In this document: piece by piece, positions 1-12,324 of the stretch
How the letters are laid out: each line of letters begins with the position of its first letter
Numbering within the stretch: the stretch's first letter is position 1
Assembly (NCBI GenBank): GCA_039619475.1
Contig: CM077116.1
Coordinates: forward strand, 300,494,464 to 300,558,463
DNA length: 64,000 bases
Direction of reading: 5' to 3'
DNA from: Icerya purchasi
Taxonomy: Eukaryota; Arthropoda; Insecta; Hemiptera; Monophlebidae
The notes under the pieces: model-generated
Seen by the model: only the letters and a program-made list of their open reading frames with translations
Database searches by the model: none
What the model was told of the DNA's origin: nothing
Program-made: the position numbers and the translations under genes

Positions 1-1360
1 TTGTAAATATACTGAAAATTAAAGCTTAAAACTAGTAACTATTAAAAAATAAACTGAAACATATAATTTTGAAATTTTGACTTTCGCTGTACACTCAGCT
101 GCAAATTTTTGTATATGCGCTCGATCGTCGAACAAGATAATATTATCGAAGAATAGACGAGAGCTGTATATTATCCGGAAACTCACACGATCTCTTAGAC
201 CAATATTTCCTCAGCTGGCGCGGAAGGTTGAATAATTAAAACTTTTATACGCCCAAAAAATTTCTTCTATATATTAAAAAGTTGCTAGGATTCGGAATTA
301 TTGTAGCAAATTACCATCTGTTATAATGCAATTAATATTTAAGCACGGGAAATGCAGCTTTTTCAAAACACAAATTGTTTTCCTTTAATCAAAATAATGC
401 AACGTGAACGTTAAAAATTCTTATTGTAACATAAAGAGATCATTGTTTTTCTCTTTTTTTTTCTTTTTTTTTTTTGAACATACTCTTCGTTAAATTGTCT
501 TCTCACGATTGCCATTAATCTTCACGACTTTCTTTTTTAGCATTGTGAAGATTTATCTTTAAAATGAAGTCCTACGGTACTTGTTGTTTGCCAGTCAATG
601 AACCGTTTCATAACGATTTCCATGTTTATCACTTTGGCGCATGATTAACCCCAACCTACCAGCTTAAGATTTTTTTCTTCCGATTTGGAAAAAAAGCGAA
701 ATTTTTAATAAATCACATATCCGAAAAAAAAAAAAAAAAATATCAGATAATAATTCACGAATAATTCTTAAAGGAAAAGCTTCAAGTTTTCCAAAAAATT
801 AGCTCCAAAATCCGAAGTCGAAGCCAACGTGCACATGGCACGTGTATGTTTTTTTCTTTCTTCTCAGGTAAATATTCAAAACTAAATGAATATTTTCAGT
901 CTTGGGGGGGGGGGGGGGATAAAGTTTAAAATTTTATAACGTATAAGTTTTAAAACTATTTATTCAACAGTATTCGGATAAACGCAATCATCTGTTAGAA
1001 AAATTTAACGTGCGCTCACACAATTCTCGGAATGGGGAATTTTGTAATTTGCAATGATCTTGCAAAAAAAGGGTAAAAATAGCGAAAGAATTTATTTGTG
1101 CAAATACAATATGCTGGCAGTTTTGATTATAACAAAATGATTTATTAATAATAAAGCGCGTTTATAGTTAATTATGTATAGTAAAATATAATTCTATTTG
1201 ATATTTTAAAATATTCCGCAGATGAGCACAAAAAAATTATTTCTAAATTCAAGAAATCTATAACAATGACGACCTAGAAAGTATTGCAGGATGTTCAAAC
1301 AGTTCACAAAAATATACGCGAATATACTATAATATTTCCGTTAAACTGCATTAAACGAAC

Positions 1361-1396
1361 TATATATATATATATATATATATTATATTATATAAA
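1361..1396. repeat. (AT)n microsatellite
   Basis: AT dinucleotide run in the fascin 3' flank. Confidence 0.9.
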
Positions 1397-1753
1397 AAAT
1401 AATAATTCACTTACAAAGAAGAAAATAAATTAAAAAAAGAAACAAAAAAACGAAGAAAATAAAATGTATAGTGAAATACGAAAGTATCGACGAATATGAT
1501 TAAAATTACATAAAAAGTACGATCCCTTGACGTAAACGGGACAATGTGATTATGTAGATCTAGATGAATAGCTTATAAAAATAGTATTGAATACGATGTA
1601 AAAAAAACAAAATTTAAGCCGGATAAAAATTACTACGATTCTCGTATATATCGGAGAAGTATTTTTTGACTTGTCTTGTTTACGGGAGTGGAATAAAAGT
1701 AGTATAAGTAAAAAACGTACAAAAAAAAACCGGATAAGTCCTCGAATCTCTTG

Positions 1754-1759
1754 TTTATT
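1754..1759 (-). terminator. Candidate polyadenylation signal of fascin
   Basis: The plus strand reads TTTATT here, so the fascin strand carries AATAAA about 190 nt after the stop codon. It is the first canonical hexamer on that strand that I noticed, but several more occur further down (for example near 1141 and 1092) in this AT-rich DNA, so a longer 3' UTR is equally possible. Confidence 0.3.
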
Positions 1760-1948
1760 CGAATGTTGAATTTCGTTATCGCCCTCTTTAAACGAGGCAC
1801 AAGTGTTTTTGTTGTAAGTTCGACAAAAGTATAATTAAATGACTTTTGGATGTCGATAACAGGGGCTGCGATGAATTAATTAGGGAGTAGTAATGAATAT
1901 CGAAGATGTAGTAACCAGATGCAAAACGAATAGTAAAATGATTTTAAC

Positions 1949-2157
1949 TTAGTACTCCCATAACGTGGCTGTGTGGTAGTCGGCGTCGCCCAATCGGAAG
2001 GATCCGTTTTTTCCGGCTACCAAGTATTCACCGCCAGGCAGTGCGCTCTTAATGCAGATTCGGGTTGGTTCGCGCAGTTCAATAAAGAATCCTTCAGGAA
2101 CGTCCGAATCAACGTGAACAGCTTCGCCGGAACAGTGCCAATATTTTCCGTTTTGAC
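1949..2157 (-). CDS. sn: Fascin, terminal coding exon with stop codon
   Basis: This 209-bp last coding exon completes trefoil 4 and the protein. It reads G-QNGKYWHCSGEAVHVDSD, VPEGFFIELREPTRICIKSA, GGEYLVAGKNGSFRLGDADY and ends TATLWEY followed by TAA at 1951-1949. NGKYW, FF.ELREPTR.CI and the C-terminal ATLWEY (ASLWEY in vertebrates) are diagnostic of fascin. The acceptor is AATCTTTCAG directly above 2157. With the three exons upstream it gives 668 coding bases, including the stop, for roughly 222 residues, close to the half-length expected of a protein of about 500. Codon use is unremarkable and there is no damage. Confidence 0.96.
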
Positions 2158-4952
2158 CTGAAAGATTAAATTTTAAAATTCAGTCTCTAAAGGCTTTACT
2201 ACGCGAGAAGTTTAAAAACTGCTGATCAGAACCCTTCCTCGTATGCACGCAACTAATTTTATAACACCGGCTTAAAGGCATTAACAAAAATAGCACTACC
2301 TAATAAATTAAGAGATTAATAAATGTTATATCAAGACTAATATACGAATGCGTAAGATTTGTTTTAGACTTTCGAAATACTAGCCTTGACACGGGGGATG
2401 ATATTTTCAAAAAAAAGATTCCTGTTCATTGTATTCGGTTAAGTTCCATAATATTACTTTACTGATTTTTAAACAATTATATTTGTCTAACAAATTGTTT
2501 GCTTGGTACATTTTATTTCAGTAACGCCGATTGTGCGACACTAATAAACTTGAACGTCTAAATGTTTGCGTTAATTTCTGCTTTAATTCTAGCAGTCCCC
2601 GTGCCTTGTAGGTGATGATAGTATATGGTCTGCTAAATAACGATTACACAGGTTTTACATCTGGTACAAAAAGGTATAAAAAATAGTGTGTTTACTGCGC
2701 TGTAACAGTTACACTATTTCGACTATTGCGCCGGGTCCAAATCTGATGTATGGTTGTTGTACTTTTATCTGGTCCAAATTGTAACGCCGCTACGATTAGA
2801 ATGTTTTTTTCATTATTGCATTTCGGTAGCGAAACAGCAATGGCGAAAAAATGATATTGTTTTTATATAGTTATTTTGACTATAAATTTTAAATGACATT
2901 ATACATATTACCATTGTTTTTTGATTTTTTTTTAAATACGATTCATATAAGTCTTAATTTTTTTTTATTCCATAGACATTACAAATGTCATCTATTGCGT
3001 GAGAATATTTTATTACGATGCACTCCAAAAATGCAGAATTAGAAAACAGGCGCTTATAAAAGGAATATAATATGTTTGAAAACCGATAAAAACATATACA
3101 TTATGTGTAAATTTTTAAAAAGATTACGTTGGAGAAATTAAGAAATCGTAATTGTTCACACAAATAAAAATGCTAGACAGTTTTTAAAAGATATGCCAAA
3201 AGAAAAATATAATAAAAACATTTACTGGTTAACAATTTCGTGGAAAGTATAAAGAAAGGGTAATTTTTTTTATCGTTCTAAAATATACTTTTGTAATGAT
3301 GTATCTTTTTAGTTATATTGTAAAGTTTTGTAATTGAAGCATGTTGCAGCGACTAGAACATGAAGTAGAGACTGCAGTAGATGGGACAAAGTGCATAATT
3401 TATCAAGTAATTGGTGCTCTTTGTGCGCCGCGTACCTTCTTATTAGTAGCAACGATACAATTATTACGGTTAATAATTTTTTTCTTAATCATTATTTTGC
3501 TGAAATTAAAATTTACAACAAACTAGAGCGTGCTAACAGATTGGCACCATTAGCGGAATAAGTGTTTATGGAAAATTATGTATACGTTTTTTTGCATAGC
3601 CGATTAGTGTTCAACCACCGAAGTTTCGGGATTAAGCTTCAGTTTCGGGGTTAAGTTTCAGTTCCGGGGTTAAGTCTCAGTTTCGATTCAAGTTATTAGC
3701 CAAACCGTCTTCGGTTTCAACCGAAACTTTGATAGCAACGCTTTAGTTTACTCCACTGTGTGTGCTTTTTAAACATGAAACGCCATTTCATATTTCAATT
3801 CATTAGACAATCAAACCACCCCTTACTTAAGACAGTCATATATTTAAACGAAATAGTTTCTTCTTAGAGATATAGACAAACAATATGATCCGCTCAATTT
3901 AGCATATCTTTTATATACCTTATCATTCGGTTTAAATTTCAAAAAAATTCCCTTTAACAGAAAAATGAAACACGTTTCCGCTAAAACAGTGAAAAACGGA
4001 TTTTATGACCTTCTTGGAATATTTGCTTTTTGATGTTTATGTTATTTCATAAAAACTGATCTGCTTCTATAACGCAATAACAGACAATAAATCGAGAAAT
4101 GACCGTTGTTTTTGAATTATAATATTAGAAACTGTTTAATTGTGATTATTAACTGGGTAAATTTTTATTTTTTTATAAAAATTATTAAGTATATAATAAG
4201 CGTATTTGAATTTTATTTTTAAGAAACCTTAAAACTGCAGTTAAAACAATTGTATAAAAAAATGTTTCGATTTCGGTTTCGGTCTCGTCCGAAACTAGAA
4301 AAAGCAAAAACGAAATTCGGTTTCAACTGAAAATTTTGTTTCGATTGGGAAAGTGCTGCTATCTGTCGAACGTGAACTATACCGTGCCTCATTATCAGAG
4401 ACCTAGGCTTCTGTTTATTTCGTGGCACTTGATTGCAATGAAACAGTGTAGACACCCTAGTACTCCGAAAAGTGACCCTCCCCTTTAGAGCGTCTGTGGT
4501 TCTCAGAGGTTAATGAATCCTAAGCAAATAGTTCTGCGTTATTTTCAAGTTCGAGATGATGAAATTACAAATTTTTATACATTTGCAAACATCTTTTTTT
4601 TTTTTTTTCTTTTCTTTTCCAGAACGGCTTACGGCGAAAATGCGAAACTACGCCTGCAAATCCGATTGATTATTTAAATTCAATTTCGACGGACAAATAA
4701 TTCTTACGTTTATAAAAATTTTTCATTTCAATCTGATTTTACGTGAAGTTGGAAAGATTTCCGAGATATTACTACCGTGTATATATTTATCAAAATAACA
4801 AATGTTTTCAAATATAAATTTTGTATGTTTTTAAGGAAAAGCTTCGTAGAAAATTAATAAGAAAATTAAGAATACCAAAAAAAAAAAAAACAATTATCTG
4901 CAAACAACATATTGTTACAATATTGTTAATTATAAAGAAAATAAAAATTTAC
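2158..4952 (-). other. Fascin intron, 2.8 kb
   Basis: Intron between the last two fascin exons, bounded by GT at 4952-4951 and AG at 2159-2158. It holds a short imperfect tandem repeat (about 3627-3700: three units of the form TTTCGGGGTTAAG...CAG) and, at 4262-4345, a second patch built on the same TTTCGGTTTC/GAAACCGAAA vocabulary, in part inverted. The 3600-4450 interval may be a small, unidentified repeat element. The remainder shows nothing recognisable. Confidence 0.6.
3627..3700. repeat. Short tandem repeat of TTTCGGGGTTAAG-type units
   Basis: Three diverged copies of a unit of about 22 bp (TTTCGGGATTAAGCTTCAG, then TTTCGGGGTTAAGTTTCAG, then TTCCGGGGTTAAGTCTCAG) followed by TTTCGATTCAAG. 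The GAAACCGAAA-like words recur at 3712-3730 and 4262-4345, some in inverted order, so this may belong to a larger repeat of about 0.8 kb. Confidence 0.6.
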
Positions 4953-5092
4953 CTTTAAAAAATACAACTCCCCGGTCTGAACGTTCAACTTGTATTGTTT
5001 CATAGCTAGCTTTGTTACATTCTAATTGAATACCTCCATTACCGGCCTTATAACCGACGAATCCTTGTTCGCTTTTCAATACCAATATCGGT
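4953..5092 (-). CDS. sn: Fascin, internal exon (start of beta-trefoil 4)
   Basis: This 140-bp exon opens trefoil 4. It reads R-PILVLKSEQGFVGYK, then NGGIQLECNKASYETIQVER and SDRGVVFFK, matching the fascin block RPI.V...GF.G........ECNKA.YE. The acceptor is TTACATTTAG above 5092; the donor GTAAAT begins at 4952. One base (G) is left over for the next exon, which supplies GT to make Gly. The phase agrees with the exons on both sides. The downstream intron is about 2.8 kb. Confidence 0.94.
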
Positions 5093-5499
5093 CTAAATGT
5101 AAAATGTTAATAATTATTTTCTCGGAATATTTTTTACATTTCTAAACATACTGATAGGTGTGTGTTAAATTTATATACGCTATTTACTCGCCTTTTTTTT
5201 TCTGCTTGCGAGGAGCGCATAAAATTTTTTTAAGATTAAAATTAATTTTAATTTGTAATCCTACGACGGAACCAAAACCAATTTGTAAATTTATCAACAT
5301 CGACAACGAAACAAGAAGTAGCGCAGAGATTATTAATTTGAAAAGGCCAGTTTCTATATCTTTCAACCGGAAGCGGAGGAAAATGAAAATTCTGACTGAA
5401 ACACATATTTTGGCGGTATTTTTTTAATCGTTAAGATCATTCGACAAAATCATTAACATATAGCCTACTTATGTATATAATTTCGGCGAAAGATAACGA

Positions 5500-6299
5500 T
5501 GAAATGCAGTATTAGGGAGAAAGGAGCCGATGTTTCACTACGTAGTGAGACGGATTCGGTATAGCGCTATGTCTTGACGACGTTCGAGTTAGAAATTAAT
5601 CTCTGGTTGTTTTCACAATTTCTTGAAGGTCGTTCTAGGTTGCATCGCTACTTTTTCGTGTCATCAAGGATGCTTACTCGGCCAAAACCAAAAATCCCCA
5701 TGTTCGGCTGCGATTCCGCTCATTTGTATGGTCGCATCGGGGTAGAGACGCATTAGTGTCTGAGTGATAGTAGTCGAGGGCTGAGACAGTGACTTGTGCT
5801 TGCGGCGAAACGCGATTTGGTATACTGTGTGTTGAGTACGGTTGAGCTGCAGACAGACTGTAAAATCCAGCTAAAATCAGGCAGAGTAGTTTGTGCGGTG
5901 ATCTACGGAGAAATGTTCTTCTAGAAGCTTCTTTCGCGAATAATGAGACCGCCATGCCGCGAATTTAGCCGCTTTTTCTGTAGATCTGGTGTGAAATTTG
6001 TGTTTTCTTTCATTTGTTATTACTGTTCCTGCCGTACAGTCAATCGCTAATCCGAATTGCTACGTCGATTTTTTTTTTTTATATATACGCGTTTTTGGTT
6101 AGTAGTGCATTGGACACGTGGTGCGTTGCCGCCATGATATCTCTGCGTATGAAAGGTACGATCGCTGTGATATTTTTTTTCCTTTTCTCGTTTCGAGCTG
6201 GTCGGGTTTTAAAATCGTAAAGAAAATATTTAACAATTTTTTTTTATTTATTTTTCACAAGTGCTCCGCCGGGAAGAGCTCATCCGAAAAATATTATTT

Positions 6300-6330
<31 letters not shown>

Positions 6331-6430
6331 GAAGTCAGAAAACATAAATCTGTCCGCGGAAGTTCGATTCATCACAAACGGCTCCCGGAACGGGGATCGC
6401 GGAAAGATCGTCAGAGGATTACGGGGAATA
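5500..6430. other. GC- and CpG-richer patch inside a fascin intron
   Basis: Within the 5093-7020 intron, this stretch is clearly richer in G, C and CpG than its surroundings. On the plus strand a short open segment starts at 6133 in a good initiation context (GCCGCC before ATG); it reads MISLRMKGTIAVIFFFLFSF and ends about 28 codons later, resembling a signal peptide, with a weak donor (GTACG) after 7 codons. A 29-T run occupies 6302-6330. No family is recognised. It could be an alternative promoter, an enhancer or an old insertion; coding potential is not established. Confidence 0.25.
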
Positions 6431-7020
6431 TCAGTTTTTTTCAGTAGTAATAAAGAATTTCTTCGCAGTTAGCCGGATGTTTTTCGTTTTCTTTTTTTTT
6501 ATGTATATATGCATATGTGAGACCGGCTCCGAAGAAACCTGGCTTATGCCTAAAAAATCAATTTTCCGATTTCGACGGTTTCCATGTCTTCAAACCTTCC
6601 TTTATGACGTGCCGCTGGTAAAAATTGAAAATAATAAATGTAAGCGACGATGTAGCCATTTTTCTTCACCTCTGTTGCATGCAAAATAGTTGAAAATTCG
6701 ATCTTTTTCAATAATTAACAGATTACACATTCGAGAGTTTTTTGAACCCCCTTTTCCCTCATAATGAATTGTTTTTTGTGACACAGTGCTGCATTTTTAT
6801 GCGGGCCATTCAGCAATAGTCAATAAAATAAAAACATTACGGGTAGGGAAAGTTGTCTCTGCTTTCAGTTTATTTTGGTTCTTCTTTTTTTTGCCAAATT
6901 CACTTTTGATATTTTTGATTCATTAGAAATATATTAACTTATAAGTATTAATGTTAAGTATTTCCAAAACGTTATTTATCTCATTAATTTGTACGTTAAG
7001 GAGAAATGTGCGTAATATAC

Positions 7021-7182
7021 CTGTTTATTAAGTAAAAGAAGTATTTGCAAGATTCTTCCACGGTATCGCTGTTTGCATACAAATGACCAGATCTCTTAGT
7101 CGCAATATATTTTCCGTTATTTGCACGGAAGCAGACCGAACCATCGCACTGCCATACTAGGTCAAACAATGCATTTGACGAA
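7021..7182 (-). CDS. sn: Fascin, internal exon (end of beta-trefoil 3)
   Basis: This 162-bp exon continues trefoil 3. After completing an Arg codon it reads SSNALFDLVWQCDGSVCF, RANNGKYIATKRSGHLYANS and ends YFFYLINR. The RANNGKYIATKRSGHL and FYLINR blocks are fascin hallmarks; the corresponding vertebrate segment is RASNGKFVTSKKNGQL...LINR. The acceptor is CTTTTCTAG and the donor is AG|GTATAT, with the last Arg codon split as AG|A. The intron upstream is about 5.1 kb and contains an intact mariner; the intron downstream is about 1.9 kb. The exon is fully open and in phase with both neighbours. Confidence 0.95.
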
Positions 7183-7896
7183 CTAGAAAAGTACAAATAT
7201 TTTTTATATGTAGCAAAATTAAACGTAAACACATACACTTATATAAACGAAATTCAGTGAAAATGGCTTTAATTTTAAATTTCTCATTTTCAAATTAATT
7301 TAACATATTCAATGATTGTAAGTAAATCTCTCCTGTAACTACATTTGGTTATCGCAAAAAAAAAAAAAAATATATATATATATACATAACTGCTAAACTG
7401 ACTTAACTTTCTTTACATCATTAGTAAATGCTCTATCATTGCCAACAGAGGTACCAGCATAATGATTAACTTCGCTCCGATGTAAATATTTCGCCATCAA
7501 AGAAAATCCAACCAAGCGTAAAAACAAATTACGCCGGCAAGAAAACAAGTTCAGCCCTCTGACAAGTGCACTCGGACAATTATTTCCGAAAAAGGAGCAC
7601 TTATTTCGAATAAATATATACGTTTATATGTAATTTTCGATATTATTTTTCATTTCTGTCACTTAATGCAAGTAGTTATTACTGCCGGCGAGGAGATTCT
7701 TTCTTTAAGAAATTAAAATTAAAATTTATTACGCAAAATAATTAAAAGTATAAACTTTGGAGCAATTTTAAAACTCTTGCAGCCTCCTCCTACAAGTGCC
7801 AAATAAACCGATAATTTAAACGTAAACGAAGTGACTAAAAAATTTGTAGCGATGCGAACAAAAAAAAAGTAAAAATTTTAGAATATTCTATAATTA

Positions 7897-9218
7897 TACA
7901 CCCTGTCAAGAAAGTATCGGGAATTGTTAAATAAAACGAACAATTTTTAATTTTCATCCAAATTTATTTTGTCACCTTCAAAATAACATCCATTCGAAGC
8001 GATGCACATATGCCAACGCTTTTTCCACTCGGCAAAGCACTTCTGATAGGCGGTTTCCGGGATGGCCTTTAGCTCTCGCGTCGCATTCGTCTTGATGTCA
8101 TCAATCGATTCGAAGCGCATTCCCCGTAGCGGAAATTTGAGTTTTGAGAATAGGAAGAAGTCGCAGGGTGCTAAATCTGGTGAATACGGCGGTTGTTCGA
8201 TGATATTTACCGAGTGTTTGGCCAAAAACTCATTCACAATTATGGCTTTGTGAGACGGCGCATTATCGTGATGGAGAATCCAAGAATTGTCGACCCACAA
8301 ATCGTTACGTTTACGACGGATAGCCTCTCTCAAACGTCTCAAAACACTTAAGTAAAACTCTTTGGTGACTGTCTGTCCGGCTGGCACATATTCATAGTGT
8401 ACCACGCCTCGAATATCGAAGAAAACAATCAACATGATCTTCACTTTCGATCGGCTTTGGCGAGGTTTTTTCGGCTTTGGCGCGCCAATTGGTCGCCATT
8501 CGGACGATTGCTGGTTCGTAAGCGTGTCGTACTCGTACACCCATGTCTCGTCACCAGTAATTATCTTTTCCAAGAAGGTAGGATCCAAATTGGCTCGATC
8601 CAGCATGTCTGCAGCTACCTGTTCTCGGTACTTTTTTTGAAAGAAATTCAGGTCTTTCGGAACAAGCCGAGCCGCAACGCGTTGCATACCCAATTTTTCG
8701 TGCACAATCGTACGTACGCTCTCGTGTGACATGCCCAATCCATGAGCCATCTCTCTCAAGCTCACATGACAATTTTCAGCAACGATTTCCTTGATTTTAT
8801 CGACGTTATCATCGGTCACACTCGTTGAAGGCCGTCCAGAGCGAGGCATGTCTTCGACCGTCTCCCGACTATCCTTGAACGCTCTGTACCACTCGTAAAC
8901 CCGCGTTTTTGATAAAGCAGATTCACCAAAAGCCTTCTGTAACATTTTCAGTGTATCGGCACAAGAAATTTCGTTCGAAACACAGAATTTAACACAAGTA
9001 CGTTGTTCAATATTTTCACTCATTGTAAAACTTCGACAAAACCTTCAAGGTCGACTGATTTTAACAGCTGCTGTAAACACACTGGTTGACAGATCGCGCT
9101 AAAAATAGGCATCATAATACAAAACAGTTGTACCAACCTGGAAAAAAAAAATTATCTGCCTAGCTATTACCCGGGAGATTTAAATTGACAATTCCCGATA
9201 CTTTCTTGACAGGGTGTA
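7897..9218 (-). mobile_element. Complete mariner transposon (Tc1/mariner superfamily)
   Basis: The 1322-bp element starts TACACCCTGTCAAGAAAGTA at 7897 and ends with the exact inverse at 9218. The terminal inverted repeats match perfectly for about 31 bp (7897-7927 and 9188-9218). The element is flanked by TA on both sides (7895-7896 and 9219-9220), the target-site duplication of this superfamily. It encodes one open transposase on the minus strand. Perfect inverted repeats and an undamaged reading frame point to a recent insertion. It lies in a fascin intron in the same orientation as the gene. Confidence 0.96.
7947..9023 (-). CDS. Mariner transposase, 358 aa, apparently intact
   Basis: Cut-and-paste DNA transposase that acts in the nucleus on the flanking inverted repeats. 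The N-terminal 110 residues form the paired helix-turn-helix DNA-binding region (RVYEWYRAFKDSRETVEDMP, then a GRPST linker and a second helix-turn-helix around LGMSHESVRTIVHEKLGM). The catalytic core follows: D158 in TGDETWVYEYD, D253 in ILHHDNAPSH and D288 in YSPDLAPCDFFLF, with 34 residues between the second and third Asp, i.e. the DD34D triad of mariner. The C-terminus (CIASNGCYFEGDKI) is also family-typical. The start at 9023 gives MSENIEQRTCVKF, a usual mariner beginning, and the length of about 350 aa is normal. I see no stop, frameshift or missing catalytic residue, so the enzyme could be active. The subfamily cannot be assigned by eye. Confidence 0.95.
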   Translation of the reverse strand: MSENIEQRTCVKFCVSNEISCADTLKMLQKAFGESALSKTRVYEWYRAFKDSRETVEDMPRSGRPSTSVTDDNVDKIKEIVAENCHVSLREMAHGLGMSHESVRTIVHEKLGMQRVAARLVPKDLNFFQKKYREQVAADMLDRANLDPTFLEKIITGDETWVYEYDTLTNQQSSEWRPIGAPKPKKPRQSRSKVKIMLIVFFDIRGVVHYEYVPAGQTVTKEFYLSVLRRLREAIRRKRNDLWVDNSWILHHDNAPSHKAIIVNEFLAKHSVNIIEQPPYSPDLAPCDFFLFSKLKFPLRGMRFESIDDIKTNATRELKAIPETAYQKCFAEWKKRWHMCIASNGCYFEGDKINLDEN

Positions 9219-9450
9219 TATTATCATTTGGTATTTTATTTTTTCCTTCCGTTGCCGTTAATGGGCTGGAAAAGAAGGAAAGCAAGCTAAATGAGCCTAA
9301 AATCGGATAGAATAAAATAGCGTAAACAAAAAATATATTTTTGTTGTAAATTACTTAAATTTGTAATGCCTGTAGCGGAAGATTTATAAATGAAAACTTA
9401 TTGAAATTTAAAATTTTTAGATTCTTCCAGTTTTTCTTTAACATTCGAAT

Positions 9451-9454
9451 TATG

Positions 9455-9484
<30 letters not shown>
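9451..9484. repeat. (ATT)n microsatellite
   Basis: About eleven ATT units in the fascin intron. Confidence 0.95.
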
Positions 9485-9487
<3 letters not shown>

Positions 9488-12324
9488 AATATTATTTTAA
9501 AATTTCGGTAAAATATATTAATGCACAACACGCTTTGTTTTTAATAACGTTTTTTCAAACGTGTGCCGAAATTTACCATAATCGGTTAACTCTTGATTAA
9601 TGAAGATTTTTTTTTTTTTTTATTATTGATTTATACTAGCAATTTCTTTAGTTTAAATGTTACGATTGTTCCTTGTAAACATGTACAATACTAGATATTT
9701 GTCATAAATTGTAAAGCTCGCAGAAATTTTGAACCCTACTTTTTAATAATACAAGAAACTATGTTGTAATTGAAGAGAACAGTGACGAAGAAAACTGATT
9801 CTTTTTATTTTATTCATTTATTAATCTTATTAACATCTTCGTGGAATAATGCGCATGTAATGTTAAAAATACGATTAAACATATATCACATTTTTGTTAA
9901 TAAAATATTTGTACATTTAAACACAAAGTTTTCCGAAAAAATAACTTTTTGATATGTTTTCACAATATTCCTGCAAATCGAAGAATTTGAAAAAAATTCT
10001 GCATATAGAGGGACATAAAAAACGTGTACCATTAAATTGTATGTTCAAAAAAAAATATTTTAGTTTTACTTGTTTTATAAAAAATTTGATTATTTTATTT
10101 TCATGTAGTTCCGCAATATTTTGAAAAATCACCATCCGTTAATTTTAATTTTCGCTATTGAAAGAAGGATAAAAATTAGAAATCAGGTTTTTTTAAATAA
10201 CTCGAAAAATATTTGAGATTAAGAGCTGAAACTTGGTGTGTGAATATGTTTTATTTAATACTGAAATTAGTCCCAAGTGTTGCAAAAAAACGCCGTGCGG
10301 GTAGATTCTGCACGCTTATCGGGCTATACCTTTTTGGCGGAAAAGTAAAGAAAAAAGAACAACACACTTAAAAAGGACAATTATCTCAGTAATAAAACGG
10401 ACAAATGTCATCTATTTGAAACGTGATGCGCCAAATTATTGCATTTGAAACACATAAAGCGTCTGTAGAATGAAATTGTATAAAGCGGACGAATCATCCC
10501 TCTGCGCATGTGCGCACGACTTGAACAAGAAGTATATACGTCATTAAAATATACCGGAGTTATTTTAAAATTTTACCATTTATTTCACTACTTAAAATAT
10601 TGTATTTAATGTTATGCTTAAAAATGTTTTTAACGTTACATAAAATAAGAAGAAAAAAAATCCTGAAACTTGGTGTAACTACCGATCTCCCAACAACAGG
10701 CCTCTATTTAACGGAGTTAGAATCCACCTAGCAATTTAGCAAAAACTTAATTTTTATGTTTTTGCGAACGAAATGAGCATTTAATACGCGTTTTATTTTT
10801 CTCATATTTTCAAATGTTCTGAATATGGTGTCCCTTAGAAATAGTTCTGATTAATCTCTTAAACAAAACGAGCATTTTAACAACCTTTTTCTTTTTCTTT
10901 TTTTCCTTCGCATAATATCATTTCGGAATATACTTAACGGTAAAAAATCACAATATAAAACAGCCAACCGCAATCAACACAATTTTTTTTTTTTTGTACA
11001 TACCACTTCGCTTACCATTTAAAAACGTTATTCATCGCAGAAGTAGCGTAAAAAATTAGTAACGTAGCGCATATGCAGTATGGTGTGTTTCATTTTTATG
11101 CCTTTAAACGTTACAAAAGCAATAACTTGAACACACCTTAAATATCTTGTCCGTTTCACTGCTTAGATGTTTGTTTTAAAAATGGGTATCCTATTCGACG
11201 ACATTTTACGGAGACTAGTAGATTTTTTCGTTGTTTTTCACTCGTCTATAACGTTCGCAATATATGTATAAAATTAAAATATCTATTATTCAGATTATCT
11301 TTGAAAGTAGCGTTTAGAGGTATTTACAGATGGATAATAGCGCCGTATTTGCGACAATGACTGCAAAACAAAACAACCGCGAATGTGTCAAACGGAAGTG
11401 ATAATTCTCTCTTCGGCGAAAATCAGTGCAAATGAAGAAAATTAGAACGTACGACTTTTCCACACGGTGAATTAACATTTATCGCAAATATAACTCCAGC
11501 ACCGACCGCTAAATTTTTAGTGAAATTCCAATTATACAAACTGCCCATTTGAACTAAATGCTCCCCGTGCGTGTTTAATTGAATGGAAAGTTAAAATTTT
11601 TACTTTGAACAGAAAATACCGTAATATCACATGTTTTTAATTACCGACAAGCATAATACCAGTCTTTAAAATTATGTATTTTATTGCGTGTTTTTTATAA
11701 ATTTATTTTTTAATTCTTCGAAATTAATTTTTTTTTTTTGAAAATCAATCGAAATTTCTTTAGCGTTTTCGTCGTTGTATGATGCAATGAAAAAAGCAAA
11801 ATGTTTTCGGGGTAAACAGTTGCTTTCTCGACTGCGTTATATTTGCATTTTCGAAAAGTTATTTTTACGGAAGATACTAAAATTGTTAGAAAGTTGCGTA
11901 ATTTTCATTTTGTTTATCACGTTTTTGAATGCAGTTCAAATAAGTGCGCATTCTTTAGTAATTAGACAGAATTAAAGTTAATTAACAATCTGTACTGCGT
12001 TTTTTTTTTTTCTTTTTTTCTTTTTTTCAGTATTAGGTTGGAAATTAAAAGGTTTACCGCGACGGTATATTTATTTGATACTTAATAATTTCATCTGTAC
12101 CATGTTGTCAGACTTGGAATAACCAATGGCAATCGAAATTAAATTTGCTGCATGCGAAACTTTTAAAAAATTCGTATTAGGCGACTAGCTTTGCAAGCGG
12201 CCATTCCAAATTGCGTGGTATTCTAATTAGGGCGAAGTTCAGATTAAGTCATCTATGAAAAAACAATTACTTTCATCATAACGAGCACTTAAAAAGGAAA
12301 ATGGGCGGATTTTTAAAAACTCAC

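Larger units (their letters stand above)
1..1948. other. 3' flank and probable 3' UTR of fascin; no other gene seen
   Basis: AT-rich sequence without a recognisable coding segment on either strand. It includes a poly(A) run at 724-740, a poly(G) run at about 905-919 and an (AT)n run at about 1361-1396. The part next to 1948 is probably fascin 3' UTR; how far it extends cannot be told from sequence. Confidence 0.5.
7183..12324 (-). other. Fascin intron, 5.1 kb, with a mariner insertion
   Basis: Intron between the two trefoil-3 exons. Apart from the mariner at 7897-9218 it contains (TA)n at 7369-7385, (ATT)n at about 9451-9484 and poly(T) runs. Nothing else recognisable was found between 9219 and 12324. 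Confidence 0.6.

Noticed and set aside
8062..8772. Open frames antisense to, or out of frame with, the mariner transposase
   Set aside because: Shadows of the transposase frame; none has independent features.
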